64,000 nucleotides of DNA, from contig JAKIWE010000002.1 in the NCBI GenBank assembly GCA_022750195.1, positions 124,001 to 188,000 of the forward strand, in the 5' to 3' direction. Each line of letters opens with the position of its first letter. The first letter of the stretch is position 1. A program made the position numbers and the translations under genes. The notes under the pieces were generated by a model. The model was not told the origin of the DNA and did no database searches. It was given only the letters and a program-made list of their open reading frames with translations. Shown one piece after another: positions 24,466 through 33,921 of this stretch. This DNA is from Thermoplasmata archaeon. Lineage in GTDB: Archaea > Thermoplasmatota > Thermoplasmata > Lutacidiplasmatales > UBA184.

Positions 24466-27015
24466 CTACCGCGCTTCGACCCGATCCTCGGCGGAGCGCG
24501 GTAACTCGGTCGCAGCCCCCTCGCGAGCCCCATCGCCGTGGAGGCGAAGCCCTTGGACGATATCCTCCCCTTGGCGCGCGAGTAGAAGGCGGTAGCCCCC
24601 CACCACGGCGGCGATGGCGATCACGACCGCGCTGAGCGCGAACCCCCACCAGAAGCCCAGGGACGATCCGCCGCTCGCACGAGGTCCGCCGATGACGGCG
24701 TGCGGCGGGGTCGTGGCCGTGAACGTACCCGTCGCCGTCGCCGTGGCGCCGGTCGCATCGGTCACGGTCACGGTGACCACGTAGGTTCCGTTCGCGACGC
24801 CCGAGCACGTGACCGAGGCGTCATTCGATCCGAGGCACCCGGCCGGCAGCCCCGAGTACTGGTAGGCGAACGGGGCGGTGCCTCCGACGAGCGTGGCGGT
24901 CAGCTCAATCGACCCGCCGGCCGATATCTTGGCGCTCGACGGGACCAGGGACTGGACGGTGGGGCGCGCGTTCACGGTGACGACGTTGGAACCGTGGCCC
25001 ACCGCGCCGAGCCCATCGGTCGCCTGGACGCTGATCGTGAACGTCCCGACGGAGGTCGGCTGGCACGCGAGGACGCTCGTGTTCGCCGTGGCGCAACCGG
25101 ACGGTAGACCTTGGTAGTCGAACGTATACGGGGCGACACCGCCAGCCACGACCCCGGTGACCGTGACCAGCTCTCCGACGTCGAGAACGTTCCGGCTGGA
25201 TTGGAGCGCGGCGACGGACACCTCCGTGTACACCTGGAGGTGGGCCGCGCCGAGGGCGGAGCCGCCCGCGGCATCGGTGACGCTCGCGCTCACGTCGTAG
25301 CTTCCCGCGGCCGTCGGGACGCACTGCAGGTTGGGGCTGTTCACGCTGGCGCAGCCTGGCGGCAGCCCGACGTACGCATACTGGAGGCTCCCCGACCCCG
25401 GCGTGGACGCCACCGCGAATCCGATCGGGAGTCCGACCTCACCGACCGCGGAGGTCGGGGTGAAGCTCAGGACGGTCGGCAGTGGATCGACCTGGACCGT
25501 GGCTCTTGCCATCGCTTGGAACCCGCCGGCGCCGGAGATCGTCACCACGACCGGGTACGTCCCCACGCTCGAGGGAAAGCAGGTGAGCTGGGGAGCATCC
25601 ACCGAGTGGCATCCCGGAGGCAGGCCCGCGTACCGGTAGACCAGAGCCCCGCCGTTGATCGACTGGGTGACGTCCAGGGTGAGCGGTCGGCCGACGTCCG
25701 TGAGATGCGTGCCCCGGGCGAAGGCGGGGGCCGCCAGGGTCCAGGTGTTGCCCGCGTACGTCCACGTGACGATATTGGGCGGCTCGATGGAGAGGTTGCT
25801 GGTCCCGACCAGGACGGACTCGTTGTCCGCGGCGTCGAAGACCATCGTCTGGGTGTTGAACGTGGTGCCGTTCGAGGAGAGCAGCGTCCAGTTGTCAGCC
25901 GAATACGCCCACATCTCGTAGCTCCAGGCGCTCGCGTTGTAGACGAAGAGGTGGGCGAGACCGCCGTACATCAGCACCTGCCCATGGACGCTGTCGTACG
26001 CCATCCCGTAGTTCATCCGGGGGCTGGGCGCGTTCCGGACGGACGCCGTGATGTTGCTCCACGAGCCCCCGTGGAAGGTGTAGGTCGCGTTGATCAGTTG
26101 GTTCGTCAGCGTGTAGCCGCCGAAGTAGAGCACGTAATGGTCCGCGGCATCGTACGCCATCTCGCCCCACCACGCCGGGGGATTGCCGGCACCGGCGGTC
26201 CGGTTGGTCCAGAGCCCCGCGGCGTAGGTCCACGTCGTCTGGAGCGTGCCGTTCGGGTCGGTCGGCGACAGGCCGGCCTCGTCATAGAGCACGACGTACT
26301 CGTCCGCGGCGTCGTACACGAGGTTCGGGAAGACGACGGCGAACGGTGCGGCCGTGCTGAGGTTCGTCCAGACACCGGCCTTGTAGCTCCAGGTCTGGTT
26401 CGACACCCAACCGAACGTCGTGCTGGTGTCCATGAGCCGCCCCCCGTAGAGGAGGACGTAGGCGTCGTGGGCGTCGTACACGAGACCGGGCGCGTACGTC
26501 GCGGGCACGGCGCCGGTCGTAGTGAGGAGGCTCCAGTTGCCCGCGGCGAACTTCCAGGTGAGCAGGCTCGGCCCGTAGGTGTTGTTGAGCGGGCCAGCGC
26601 TGTCGTTCAAGGAGACGGCGAGGACGTAGCCGTCCGCGGCGTCGTAGGTCATGACCACGCCGAAGCTCACATTCGGACCCACGCCGGGATGGGGGGCGAG
26701 ACGGGGAGCGGCGACCGCTCCGGGGCCGATGCCGAGCGCGGCGGAAGCGTGCGCTTCAGCCAGAAGGGTCGGCCCGGTGATAGCGGCTCGCTCGCCACCG
26801 CGCGGTGCCCCTCCCGAGATCGCCGAAAGGGGGGCAACCAGGATCGCGAAGCTCACGATCACGAGGAGGCCCACGAGGAGCACCGCGGGGGCCACGGTCG
26901 TGGCCGCCGAACGCCGAGCCTTCCGCGTGGGGGGAGAGGAGTCGCCCTCGACGCGAAGCTCGAGGTTCCGTCGCCAGGTCGGACCGGGGTCGCTAGCTGC
27001 CGAGTACGCCGTCAT
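24466..27015 (-). CDS. Anchored surface protein: Kelch-type propeller plus Ig-like repeats (849 aa)
   Basis: A signal/anchor helix at about 40-65 (VLLVGLLVIVSFAILVAP). Residues about 115-440 hold blade repeats with the theme YDAADxYVLxxGG and TWxYxxGxW, as in Kelch/galactose-oxidase propellers. Then four Ig/PKD-like repeats each contain a YxGLPxGC segment (for example YAGLPPGCHS, YVGLPPGCAS, YQGLPSGCAT, YSGLPAGCLG). A C-terminal helix (FWWGFALSAVVIAIAAVVGGY) anchors it. Extracellular, binding partner unknown. ATG at 27015 with an AATATAT element upstream. Confidence 0.9.
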   Translation of the reverse strand: MTAYSAASDPGPTWRRNLELRVEGDSSPPTRKARRSAATTVAPAVLLVGLLVIVSFAILVAPLSAISGGAPRGGERAAITGPTLLAEAHASAALGIGPGAVAAPRLAPHPGVGPNVSFGVVMTYDAADGYVLAVSLNDSAGPLNNTYGPSLLTWKFAAGNWSLLTTTGAVPATYAPGLVYDAHDAYVLLYGGRLMDTSTTFGWVSNQTWSYKAGVWTNLSTAAPFAVVFPNLVYDAADEYVVLYDEAGLSPTDPNGTLQTTWTYAAGLWTNRTAGAGNPPAWWGEMAYDAADHYVLYFGGYTLTNQLINATYTFHGGSWSNITASVRNAPSPRMNYGMAYDSVHGQVLMYGGLAHLFVYNASAWSYEMWAYSADNWTLLSSNGTTFNTQTMVFDAADNESVLVGTSNLSIEPPNIVTWTYAGNTWTLAAPAFARGTHLTDVGRPLTLDVTQSINGGALVYRYAGLPPGCHSVDAPQLTCFPSSVGTYPVVVTISGAGGFQAMARATVQVDPLPTVLSFTPTSAVGEVGLPIGFAVASTPGSGSLQYAYVGLPPGCASVNSPNLQCVPTAAGSYDVSASVTDAAGGSALGAAHLQVYTEVSVAALQSSRNVLDVGELVTVTGVVAGGVAPYTFDYQGLPSGCATANTSVLACQPTSVGTFTISVQATDGLGAVGHGSNVVTVNARPTVQSLVPSSAKISAGGSIELTATLVGGTAPFAYQYSGLPAGCLGSNDASVTCSGVANGTYVVTVTVTDATGATATATGTFTATTPPHAVIGGPRASGGSSLGFWWGFALSAVVIAIAAVVGGYRLLLARQGEDIVQGLRLHGDGAREGAATELPRSAEDRVEAR

Positions 27016-27202
27016 CGGCGCCGAAGAACGGAATCTCGGTCATAAACGGCCTCCGGATATATTCGCTATCTAATCTCCCCCGGCCTCCGGGCGACACCGT
27101 TCGTAGCGGAGTTCCTCCGGCGCTCCAGCGACCCCGACCTAGGGGTGGCGCCCTACCCCATTATGGGACGGGACGCCCTCCGACCCCCGCCGGGGCGCCC
27201 CG

Positions 27203-28027
27203 ATGCCCAAGCTGAGCTGTGCAGGCTTCGAGCTCCACTACGAGCTCGTCGGAGCGGGCGGAGAGGCCGTCGCCCTCGTCCACGGCGCGTGGGCGGACCG
27301 CCACCAGTGGGACGCGGTCGCGACGAAGATCGCCGCGTCCCACCGCGTGATCTCCTACGCTCGCCGAGGGCACGGCGAGAGCCACGCCCCCGGCCGCCCG
27401 ATGTTCCTCGCCGATCACGTGGCGGACCTCTCGTCGTTGATCGCCATCGTCGGTCGCGGCCCCGTCCACCTCGTAGGGTCAGGGACCGGGGGCGTGATCG
27501 CGCTGGAGCTTGCGCTCCGGCGTCCCGACCAGGTGCGCAGCGTGAACCTCCATGAACCCCCGCTGGCCGGCCTATTGGCCGGGGACCCGGAGTACGATGG
27601 CTTGCACGCGAGTTTCCGCGGGCTCGAGGATCGGTTCGGTCGTCAGCTGCGGGCCGGTGACCGAGCGGCGGGGGCGCAGACGCTGGCGAACGGTGTGTCG
27701 GCCGAGCCCGGGGGCTGGGCCGAGCTACCGCCCGCGATGCAGGCCGCGATGATCGCGAACGTGCCCGCGACGCTCCACGAGGCCGAAGACCCGGCGTTCG
27801 AGATCATGGAGACGAGTCGATTCGCCGGCTACCGAGAACCGATCGTCCTCACCGCGGGGTCACGAAGCGCCCCGGCCTTTGCGGCGATCAACGATCGACT
27901 CGCGGCGGCCTTCTACGGCGTCCTCCGGTACGCGTTCGACGGCGCGGGACATTTCCCGCATGTGACGCACCCCGACCAGTTCGACCGTGTGGTCGAAGAG
28001 TTCTGCCAGTTCGCGTCCCAGCGCTAG
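27203..28027 (+). CDS. Alpha/beta-hydrolase-fold protein lacking the nucleophile (274 aa)
   Basis: Fold landmarks: strand-loop VALVHGAWADRHQWD with the oxyanion-hole HG, SYARRGHGES, the nucleophile elbow, and C-terminal GAGHFPHVTHPDQF with the catalytic-type His. The elbow reads LVGSGTGG (90-97), where active members read LVGHSxGG; the nucleophile position (94) is glycine. It may be catalytically dead, a binding protein, or use another residue. ATG start; no operon partner. Confidence 0.88.
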   Translation: MPKLSCAGFELHYELVGAGGEAVALVHGAWADRHQWDAVATKIAASHRVISYARRGHGESHAPGRPMFLADHVADLSSLIAIVGRGPVHLVGSGTGGVIALELALRRPDQVRSVNLHEPPLAGLLAGDPEYDGLHASFRGLEDRFGRQLRAGDRAAGAQTLANGVSAEPGGWAELPPAMQAAMIANVPATLHEAEDPAFEIMETSRFAGYREPIVLTAGSRSAPAFAAINDRLAAAFYGVLRYAFDGAGHFPHVTHPDQFDRVVEEFCQFASQR

Positions 28028-28066
28028 GGGCCGCCCCGGCCGGTCACGAGCCGGGTCCGGCCGCGC

Positions 28067-28756
28067 TCAGGCGCCCGCGGTCGGACGGCTCGCACCCGCG
28101 GCGACACTCGTCGGCTTTGGGAGGCCCACGAGCCCCAGGAACAGGAGCAGGATGCCGACGAACTCCGCGTAGTAGAGCGCCACGGGGAACGAAGCGACGT
28201 ACAGGGCGCCGCCCGCGCCGAGGATGAGCGCCCCACCGATCATGAGGAGCGTCTGCCACTTCCACGTCCGGCGCAGGGCGACGACCGAGGCCGAGAGCAA
28301 CACTACGGTCGCTGGGACGGTCACCAGGGAGGAGAGGACGAGAAGGACCAACGGCGGGTTCCCCACGATGATGCCCTGCGAGACCATGGCGGCGCGCGAC
28401 AGCGGGGTGAGGAAGCTCGCCCCGGCGACCGCGAGGCAGGTCGCGAGCGTGTAGTAGGTGTACCCCCGCTCGAGGCGAGGGCGGTGCAGCACCTTCGTCG
28501 CGCCGAGCGAAAGGACGCCGACGATCGCCGCCGAGAAGAACACGTACGCCTGCAGCAGGCTCTCCGTCACCACGCCGAGGTAGACCACGGCCTCCACGGC
28601 CATCGCGGCCGCGGCGAGAGCGATCCCGCCGGCCCACCAGAGCTGGGTGAAGAGACGATTCCGACGGAACTCGCGGAGACCGCGGGCGCAGAGGATGACG
28701 AGGAGTCCAGTGAGCGCGAAGAGGGAGGTTCCGATCAGCTCCTGGAACGCGTCCAT
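28067..28756 (-). CDS. Seven-helix integral membrane protein (229 aa)
   Basis: About seven hydrophobic helices joined by short polar loops (REFRRNRL, HRPRLERGY, RRTWKW), with little else; both ends are short. No transporter or enzyme motif recognised; the layout resembles archaeal DUF membrane proteins of the histidine-kinase-sensor (7TM) type. A TATA-like GCATAACG at 28789-28796 lies about 36 bp before the ATG. Confidence 0.7.
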   Translation of the reverse strand: MDAFQELIGTSLFALTGLLVILCARGLREFRRNRLFTQLWWAGGIALAAAAMAVEAVVYLGVVTESLLQAYVFFSAAIVGVLSLGATKVLHRPRLERGYTYYTLATCLAVAGASFLTPLSRAAMVSQGIIVGNPPLVLLVLSSLVTVPATVVLLSASVVALRRTWKWQTLLMIGGALILGAGGALYVASFPVALYYAEFVGILLLFLGLVGLPKPTSVAAGASRPTAGA

Positions 28757-28941
28757 TCCTCGGACCCCGGCACGGCTTCGCGAGATCCGTTATGCCCCCT
28801 CGGTACGAACTATACTGACTGCGGAGGTTCGCCGCCGTCGGCCTCCGCGGGGGCGATCGACGTGGTGGGCCGGTGGGCGGGTCCAAAGGGGTGGAGCATT
28901 CGCGCCGGAGAACCCAAGAATCGCCGCGCCTCTGACCGATC

Positions 28942-29745
28942 GTGAGTCCCCCCGCCGTCACCTTCGATCTGTGGCACACGCTGCTCTTCTTGACCCCCGA
29001 GGAGGAGGACCGGTATATGGAACGGCAACTGGAGCTCGGGGAGGAGGTCCTCGCCCGCGCGGAGCACGACCCCGGCGCGCCCGAGCTATCGGGCCCGGAG
29101 CTGCGCGCGGCGTTCCAAGCGGCCTACCTGGGCGCCATCGAGGAGGCGGCGCGCGGCGTCACCGTCACCCCCGCGGAACAGGTCGTGCGCGCCGGGCGGC
29201 GAACGGGCCGCCAGCCGAATCTGACCGAGTATCGGGCGGCGCTCGCGGCGTTGGTCGCGGCGACGCCATTTCGGGTGGCCCCCGGTGCGATCGAACTGCT
29301 CCATTCCCTGTCGGAGGAGGGGTACCGGCTGGGTGTCATCTCGAACACGGTCGGCGAGCCGGGGGCGCTGTTCCGTCCGTTGCTCCGCGCGGCCGGATTC
29401 GACCGATTCGTGGGCATCTACACCTTCAGCGACGAGCACCCGTGGACCAAGCCGTCGCCCGAGATCTTCCACGCCACGCTCGCCCACTTGGAGGTCCCCG
29501 CGTCGGAGGCCGTCCATGTGGGGGACGGCGCGTCGGACGTGGAAGGTTCCCGCCGGGCGGGATTCCGAGCCGGGATCCTGTTTACGGGCCTTCAAGAGTA
29601 CGGGCGGAAGTACCGCGAGTTGTTCGCGTCCGCCGGACCGGCGCACGCCGGGCCCGCGTTCGAGAGCCCCACCCTCGACGACGTGGGGCGGATCGTTCGC
29701 GAGTTGCTGCCGGTGGCCGGCGAGGGGCGAGCGCGCGAGAAATGA
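28942..29745 (+). CDS. HAD-superfamily hydrolase with dehalogenase-like motif I (267 aa)
   Basis: Motif I is FDLWHTL (nucleophile Asp9). The second Asp of phosphatase-type DxDxT is replaced by Trp, as in the haloacid-dehalogenase branch (DxYxT). Motif II is GVISNT, motif III Lys in WTKPSPEIF, motif IV HVGDGASDVEGSRRAG. A helical cap spans about 18-100. GTG start at 28942. A hydrolase of unknown substrate. Confidence 0.88.
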   Translation: MSPPAVTFDLWHTLLFLTPEEEDRYMERQLELGEEVLARAEHDPGAPELSGPELRAAFQAAYLGAIEEAARGVTVTPAEQVVRAGRRTGRQPNLTEYRAALAALVAATPFRVAPGAIELLHSLSEEGYRLGVISNTVGEPGALFRPLLRAAGFDRFVGIYTFSDEHPWTKPSPEIFHATLAHLEVPASEAVHVGDGASDVEGSRRAGFRAGILFTGLQEYGRKYRELFASAGPAHAGPAFESPTLDDVGRIVRELLPVAGEGRAREK

Positions 29746-29830
29746 CGTAGGCGCCCTACGGGACCGGCGCAGTTCAGGGCGTGAACGATACGTATAACTC
29801 TGGGCACGGTTGCAGCTCGCGGAGAGTCTC

Positions 29831-31165
29831 ATGCACCGCAGCCGGCAGCCCCGTACGCTCCTCGTTCTGACCGCCCTCCTCGTCGTCGCCGTCCTCACGG
29901 GGGCCGCGGTCACGGCCGCGGCGTTGGCCCCCCGAGCGAGCTCGCCCCGATTGCTCGTGACCGACGCCCGGCTGTTCCACGGCGTGGCGATCGTCAAGAA
30001 CATCACGGTCGGGAAGTCCCCCGAGGGCCTCGCGTTCGACCCCTCGAACGGCAACATCTACGTCGCCAATACCCATGCCGGGACGGTGAGCGTGATCACC
30101 GGCGCGACGAACGCGGTGACGGCGACCATCAAGGTCGGCTCGAACGACTCGCAGGTCCTCTACAACCCGACCTCGACCGAGATCTACGTGCTGAACCCCT
30201 TCAGCGACAACGTCTCCATCATCAGCGGCGCGACGAACAAGGTCGTCGCGACCGTCGCGGTGGCGGGGCAACCGTTCAACGAGCTCTACGACCCGGCGAA
30301 CGGGAATGTCTACGTCTTCTACCCGGGCGCCGGCATCACCTCCTCGAACATCACGATGATCAACCATGCCACGCACGCGACCACGAAGATCAAGGTCGGC
30401 GTGGGCGACTACAGCGCGCTCTACGATCCCGCCACGCGCGACCTGGTGGTGTCGGACAACTCCCAGCATAACCTCAGCATCGTCAACAGCTCCACGAACA
30501 CGGTGACGACCGTCGTGCTCGCGGCGAACCTCCAGCCCAGCGCCCTCGTCTACAATGCCTTCAATCACGACGTGTACGCCGTGTCGCCGGGGACCTTCTA
30601 CCCCAAGCTCACCACGGGCAACGTCTCGGTACTCGGCCCCGCGAACACGATCGTCGCGACGATCAAGGCCGGCTACTACGCCTTCTTCGCGATGTACGAC
30701 CCGGCGAACCATGCGGTGTACGTCGTCGATGTGGGGAACCTCCTGCTGGGCCACCCGTTCAGCAACGTGACGATGATCCCGTCGACGAACACCGGGGTGA
30801 AGAACATCCCGGTCGGTAAGGAGGCGTTCTACGCGGTCTACAACCCCGGGAACCGGTTGGTCTATGTCGTCAACTTTAACGGGAATACGACCTCGGTGAT
30901 CAACAGCACGACCAACAAGGTGGTGAAGACCCTCGCCACGCCGTTCGGCATCCTCGCGTTCGTCGACCCGAACGGGAACCAACTGATGATCGGCACCAAC
31001 CTCGGGACGACCAAGGCCGGCAAGATCTACGTCGTCTCGACCGCCAACGTGCTGACGGCGACGCTGACGATCGGGAAGGACCAGCGTGGCTACGCCTACG
31101 ACACGTCGAACAAGGACGTGTACATCTCCAACTCCGCCTCGAACTCGGTGACCGTCATCCACTAG
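29831..31165 (+). CDS. Secreted YncE-type beta-propeller (444 aa)
   Basis: A signal helix TLLVLTALLVVAVLTGAAVTAAAL, then about nine repeats of some 43 residues of the form NxIYVANxxxGTVSVI..TxxVxATIxVG, typical of YVTN/YncE-like propellers. Such proteins are abundant on archaeal surfaces and bind unknown ligands. A TATA-like CGTATAAC (29789-29796) precedes the ATG by about 40 bp. No anchor at the C-terminus, so it is probably released or held by partners. Confidence 0.88.
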   Translation: MHRSRQPRTLLVLTALLVVAVLTGAAVTAAALAPRASSPRLLVTDARLFHGVAIVKNITVGKSPEGLAFDPSNGNIYVANTHAGTVSVITGATNAVTATIKVGSNDSQVLYNPTSTEIYVLNPFSDNVSIISGATNKVVATVAVAGQPFNELYDPANGNVYVFYPGAGITSSNITMINHATHATTKIKVGVGDYSALYDPATRDLVVSDNSQHNLSIVNSSTNTVTTVVLAANLQPSALVYNAFNHDVYAVSPGTFYPKLTTGNVSVLGPANTIVATIKAGYYAFFAMYDPANHAVYVVDVGNLLLGHPFSNVTMIPSTNTGVKNIPVGKEAFYAVYNPGNRLVYVVNFNGNTTSVINSTTNKVVKTLATPFGILAFVDPNGNQLMIGTNLGTTKAGKIYVVSTANVLTATLTIGKDQRGYAYDTSNKDVYISNSASNSVTVIH

Positions 31166-31248
31166 TCGTCCCCAACGGCCGACGCCCTCCGCGGGCGGCG
31201 CTCCGGTGAGCGGGTCCGTCGTCGGCTCGACCCCCCCTCAGCGCGCCA

Positions 31249-31328
31249 GGGTTCAAAAACGTCGACTACCGGCGCCCGGCGGGATGACGCCGGACCGGCG
31301 GCCGACGCCCGCGAGAACACGCAAATAC
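31249..31328 (+). promoter_or_regulatory. Promoter region of Kelch copy 1, conserved in copy 2
   Basis: GGGTTCAAAAAC (31249-31260) and GCAAATAC (31321-31328, TATA-like) lie 111 and 39 bp before the ATG. Both words recur at 33811 and 33883, with exactly the same distances to the ATG of the second copy. The first word is a candidate activator site. Confidence 0.5.
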
Positions 31329-31359
31329 CCAGCCCGGCAGCCCCACGCGGGCAGTCCGC

Positions 31360-33519
31360 ATGGTCGAAGTTCAACGTACAAGAAAAATCGGGTCAACGGT
31401 CGCAGGGATCAGCATCCTATTCGCCGTCGCTACATTGATCCTGGCCGGAGTTCCGCCGCTGTCGCCAGAGGCGAAACGGCTCCCGGCGGCCTCCGTGTCC
31501 GCCGGTGCGGTCGGGAGCCATGCGCTCGCCGCGGCCCGAGATTCCCTCGCGAACGGAGGTGGGCCCGCCGCCGGCGTGCCGTGGAGCTGCCAGGGCTCCG
31601 GCGGAGGCGTCGACTGCGCAGCGAGTGGACCGTCGTCGCCCTCGATCGCCACCGTCACGACGTTGCCTTCGTGGAACCAACTCGCCTTCACACCCTCGGC
31701 CCGGTCGGTCGCGGGAGGTACGACCATGGCCTACGACGCCGCCGACGGCTACGTCCTGCTGTTCGGCGGCGCGAACCTGACGAGCCCGCTGGCCGACACG
31801 TGGTCGTTCTCGAACGGGCTCTGGACCCATCTTCACCCGAAGACGAGCCCGTCGGCTCGGTGGGGCGCGGCGATGACCTACGACACGGCGGCCGGGTACG
31901 TGCTGATGTTCGGCGGGTACGACGGGAACGTCACGGCCTACGGCGATACATGGTCGTTCGTGAAGGGCCAGTGGACCCAGCTCAAGCCCACGACCACCCC
32001 CAGTGAGCTGTTCTACGCCGAGGCGGCGTACGATGCGAACGACTCGTACGTCGTCCTCTTCGGGGGCGTCATCGGGCCAGCGTTCGCCGCTCTCTCCCAC
32101 GCGACCTACACCTTCGCCGGCGGGAACTGGCACAAGCTGACCCCTCCGTTGAGCCCCCCCGGACGGGAGGTGGCGGCGATGGCGTACGACGCGGTGGACG
32201 GCTGGGTCGTGCTGTTCGGCGGGTTGAACCAAACGCATGGCGTGATCGGGGATACGTGGAACTTTTCGGCCGGGCACTGGACGAACCGGACCGGCGCGCT
32301 CACCGCGTCCCCAAAGCCTCGTGACCTCGCGGCGATGGCCTACGACGCGGCCGACAAATCGGTGATCCTGTTCGGGGGCCGCACTGGTGCCTCCAAGGAG
32401 CTCGGCGACACCTGGTCGTTCGCGCACGGGAGCTGGACACGGCCCACGCCCGCCTACGCGCCAAGCGCCCGCGGGGCCGAGGGACTCTCGGCGACGACGA
32501 GCACCGGTGGCGTCACGCTGTTCGGCGGCGGCCCCGCCTCCGGCGGGCTGGCGGCGGACACATGGTCGTATGGCGGGGGCGTGTGGAACCGGGTGCTCCC
32601 CCCGCAGCCCGCGCCGCGCTTCGCCGCCATGGCGGCCTACGACGTCGCCGACGGGTGCGTCGTGCTGTTCGGGGGAGAGGGCGTCAGCGAAATCTACGGC
32701 GACACATGGACGTTCAGTGGGGGCAACTGGCACCACCTCCATCCCGCGATCGCTCCCTCCGCTCGGATCCTCGGAATGATGGCGTACGATGGCGCGGACG
32801 GATACGTGGTCCTCTACGGCGGCGCGGACCTCGTCACCGGAAACTACCTGAACGACACCTGGACGTTTCATGGCGGCCTCTGGCACGAGCTTCCGTTGCC
32901 GTCCCCCACGAGGGGCATCACGCTCCCGGGCGCGGTGTTCGGGAGCATCACGTTCGACGCAGCCGACGGCTACCTGCTGATGTTCGGAGGTCTGAACCAG
33001 TCCACCGTGGGATCGATCGACCTGGGAACGACCCTCGAGTTCTCCGACGGGAACTGGAGCGTCGCCGCTCCGACGACGTCGCCCCCGGCGCGCGACGGCG
33101 CGGCGATGGCCTACGATTCGTGGGACGGCGAGGTCGTGCTGTTCGGCGGGGAGAACATCTCGGCCAACGTGACGTACACCTACCACGATACCTGGGTCTG
33201 GTCGGGCGGGAGCTGGTCGGACGCCTCGTCGAAGCCCTCCCCACCGGGGCGGGTGGCCGCGGCGATGGTCTACGATGAGACCGACGGGTACGTCCTGTTG
33301 TTCGGTGGCCTCAACGAGACCGGCGCCTACATCATCTTCGGGGACGCCTGGTCGTTCGTTGGAGGCCTCTGGACGAAGCTCGCACCGGCGGTCTCGCCGG
33401 GGCGCCTCTGGGGCGCTGCCGCGGCCTTCGATGCGAAGACGTCCACGGTCGTCCTGTTCGGGGGAACGGGGAGCGCGGCCGCTCCGTTCATTTTTCCCCA
33501 GGGGACGTGGACGTACTGA
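31360..33519 (+). CDS. Secreted Kelch-repeat protein, tandem copy 1 (719 aa)
   Basis: A signal helix (about 10-30) and a linker with PWSCQGSGGGVDCAAS are followed by some eleven to twelve Kelch blades with the theme AMxYDAADGYVLLFGG...DTWSFxxGxWTxLxP. Each blade is about 50 residues. Kelch blades build propellers for protein or carbohydrate contact; the ligand is unknown. It pairs with 33922-36102, clearly a duplication (same order of blades, same linker cysteines, same promoter spacing). Confidence 0.9.
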   Translation: MVEVQRTRKIGSTVAGISILFAVATLILAGVPPLSPEAKRLPAASVSAGAVGSHALAAARDSLANGGGPAAGVPWSCQGSGGGVDCAASGPSSPSIATVTTLPSWNQLAFTPSARSVAGGTTMAYDAADGYVLLFGGANLTSPLADTWSFSNGLWTHLHPKTSPSARWGAAMTYDTAAGYVLMFGGYDGNVTAYGDTWSFVKGQWTQLKPTTTPSELFYAEAAYDANDSYVVLFGGVIGPAFAALSHATYTFAGGNWHKLTPPLSPPGREVAAMAYDAVDGWVVLFGGLNQTHGVIGDTWNFSAGHWTNRTGALTASPKPRDLAAMAYDAADKSVILFGGRTGASKELGDTWSFAHGSWTRPTPAYAPSARGAEGLSATTSTGGVTLFGGGPASGGLAADTWSYGGGVWNRVLPPQPAPRFAAMAAYDVADGCVVLFGGEGVSEIYGDTWTFSGGNWHHLHPAIAPSARILGMMAYDGADGYVVLYGGADLVTGNYLNDTWTFHGGLWHELPLPSPTRGITLPGAVFGSITFDAADGYLLMFGGLNQSTVGSIDLGTTLEFSDGNWSVAAPTTSPPARDGAAMAYDSWDGEVVLFGGENISANVTYTYHDTWVWSGGSWSDASSKPSPPGRVAAAMVYDETDGYVLLFGGLNETGAYIIFGDAWSFVGGLWTKLAPAVSPGRLWGAAAAFDAKTSTVVLFGGTGSAAAPFIFPQGTWTY

Positions 33520-33810
33520 CGCCGGCTGCGTGGTGGACGGAGCGCCGCCCCGTCGCCCGGACGCCGGCGTACGCCCATCCAAAGGTCGCGATCCCAGCCC
33601 GCGACGGCGGCGCAGCCGGGGCCCTCTCCGACCGGCCGCCGCGTCTAGAACACCGAGACGACGGCCAGGACGGCCATCGAGCGGCTCCGGTCGTTGAGGA
33701 GACAGGCTAAGGCGACCCGCCACGACCGACCCGGGGTCGACGCTCGCCGGTGGGGTCGATCCCCCAACCGGCGCAGGTCTCGGACGGCTCGACCCTCCCG
33801 TAGGGGGCAG

Positions 33811-33890
33811 GGGTTCAAAAACCCGGGTTCTCCGGGCGGTGCAGTCGGGTGCCGGACCGGCCCATGACGGCGGTCGTAACGCGCAAATAC
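33811..33890 (+). promoter_or_regulatory. Promoter region of Kelch copy 2
   Basis: GGGTTCAAAAAC (33811-33822) and GCAAATAC (33883-33890) precede the ATG at 33922 by the same 111 and 39 bp as in copy 1. The 402 bases between the two copies (33520-33921) hold no supported gene apart from this region. Confidence 0.5.
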
Positions 33891-33921
33891 TCATCCATAC
33901 AGCACCGCTCGGGCCACATCG

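Noticed and set aside
25111..27045. 644-aa plus-strand ORF over the Kelch/Ig gene
   Set aside because: Arg/Gly/Val-rich low-complexity shadow; the minus-strand frame has a signal helix, blade repeats and an anchor.
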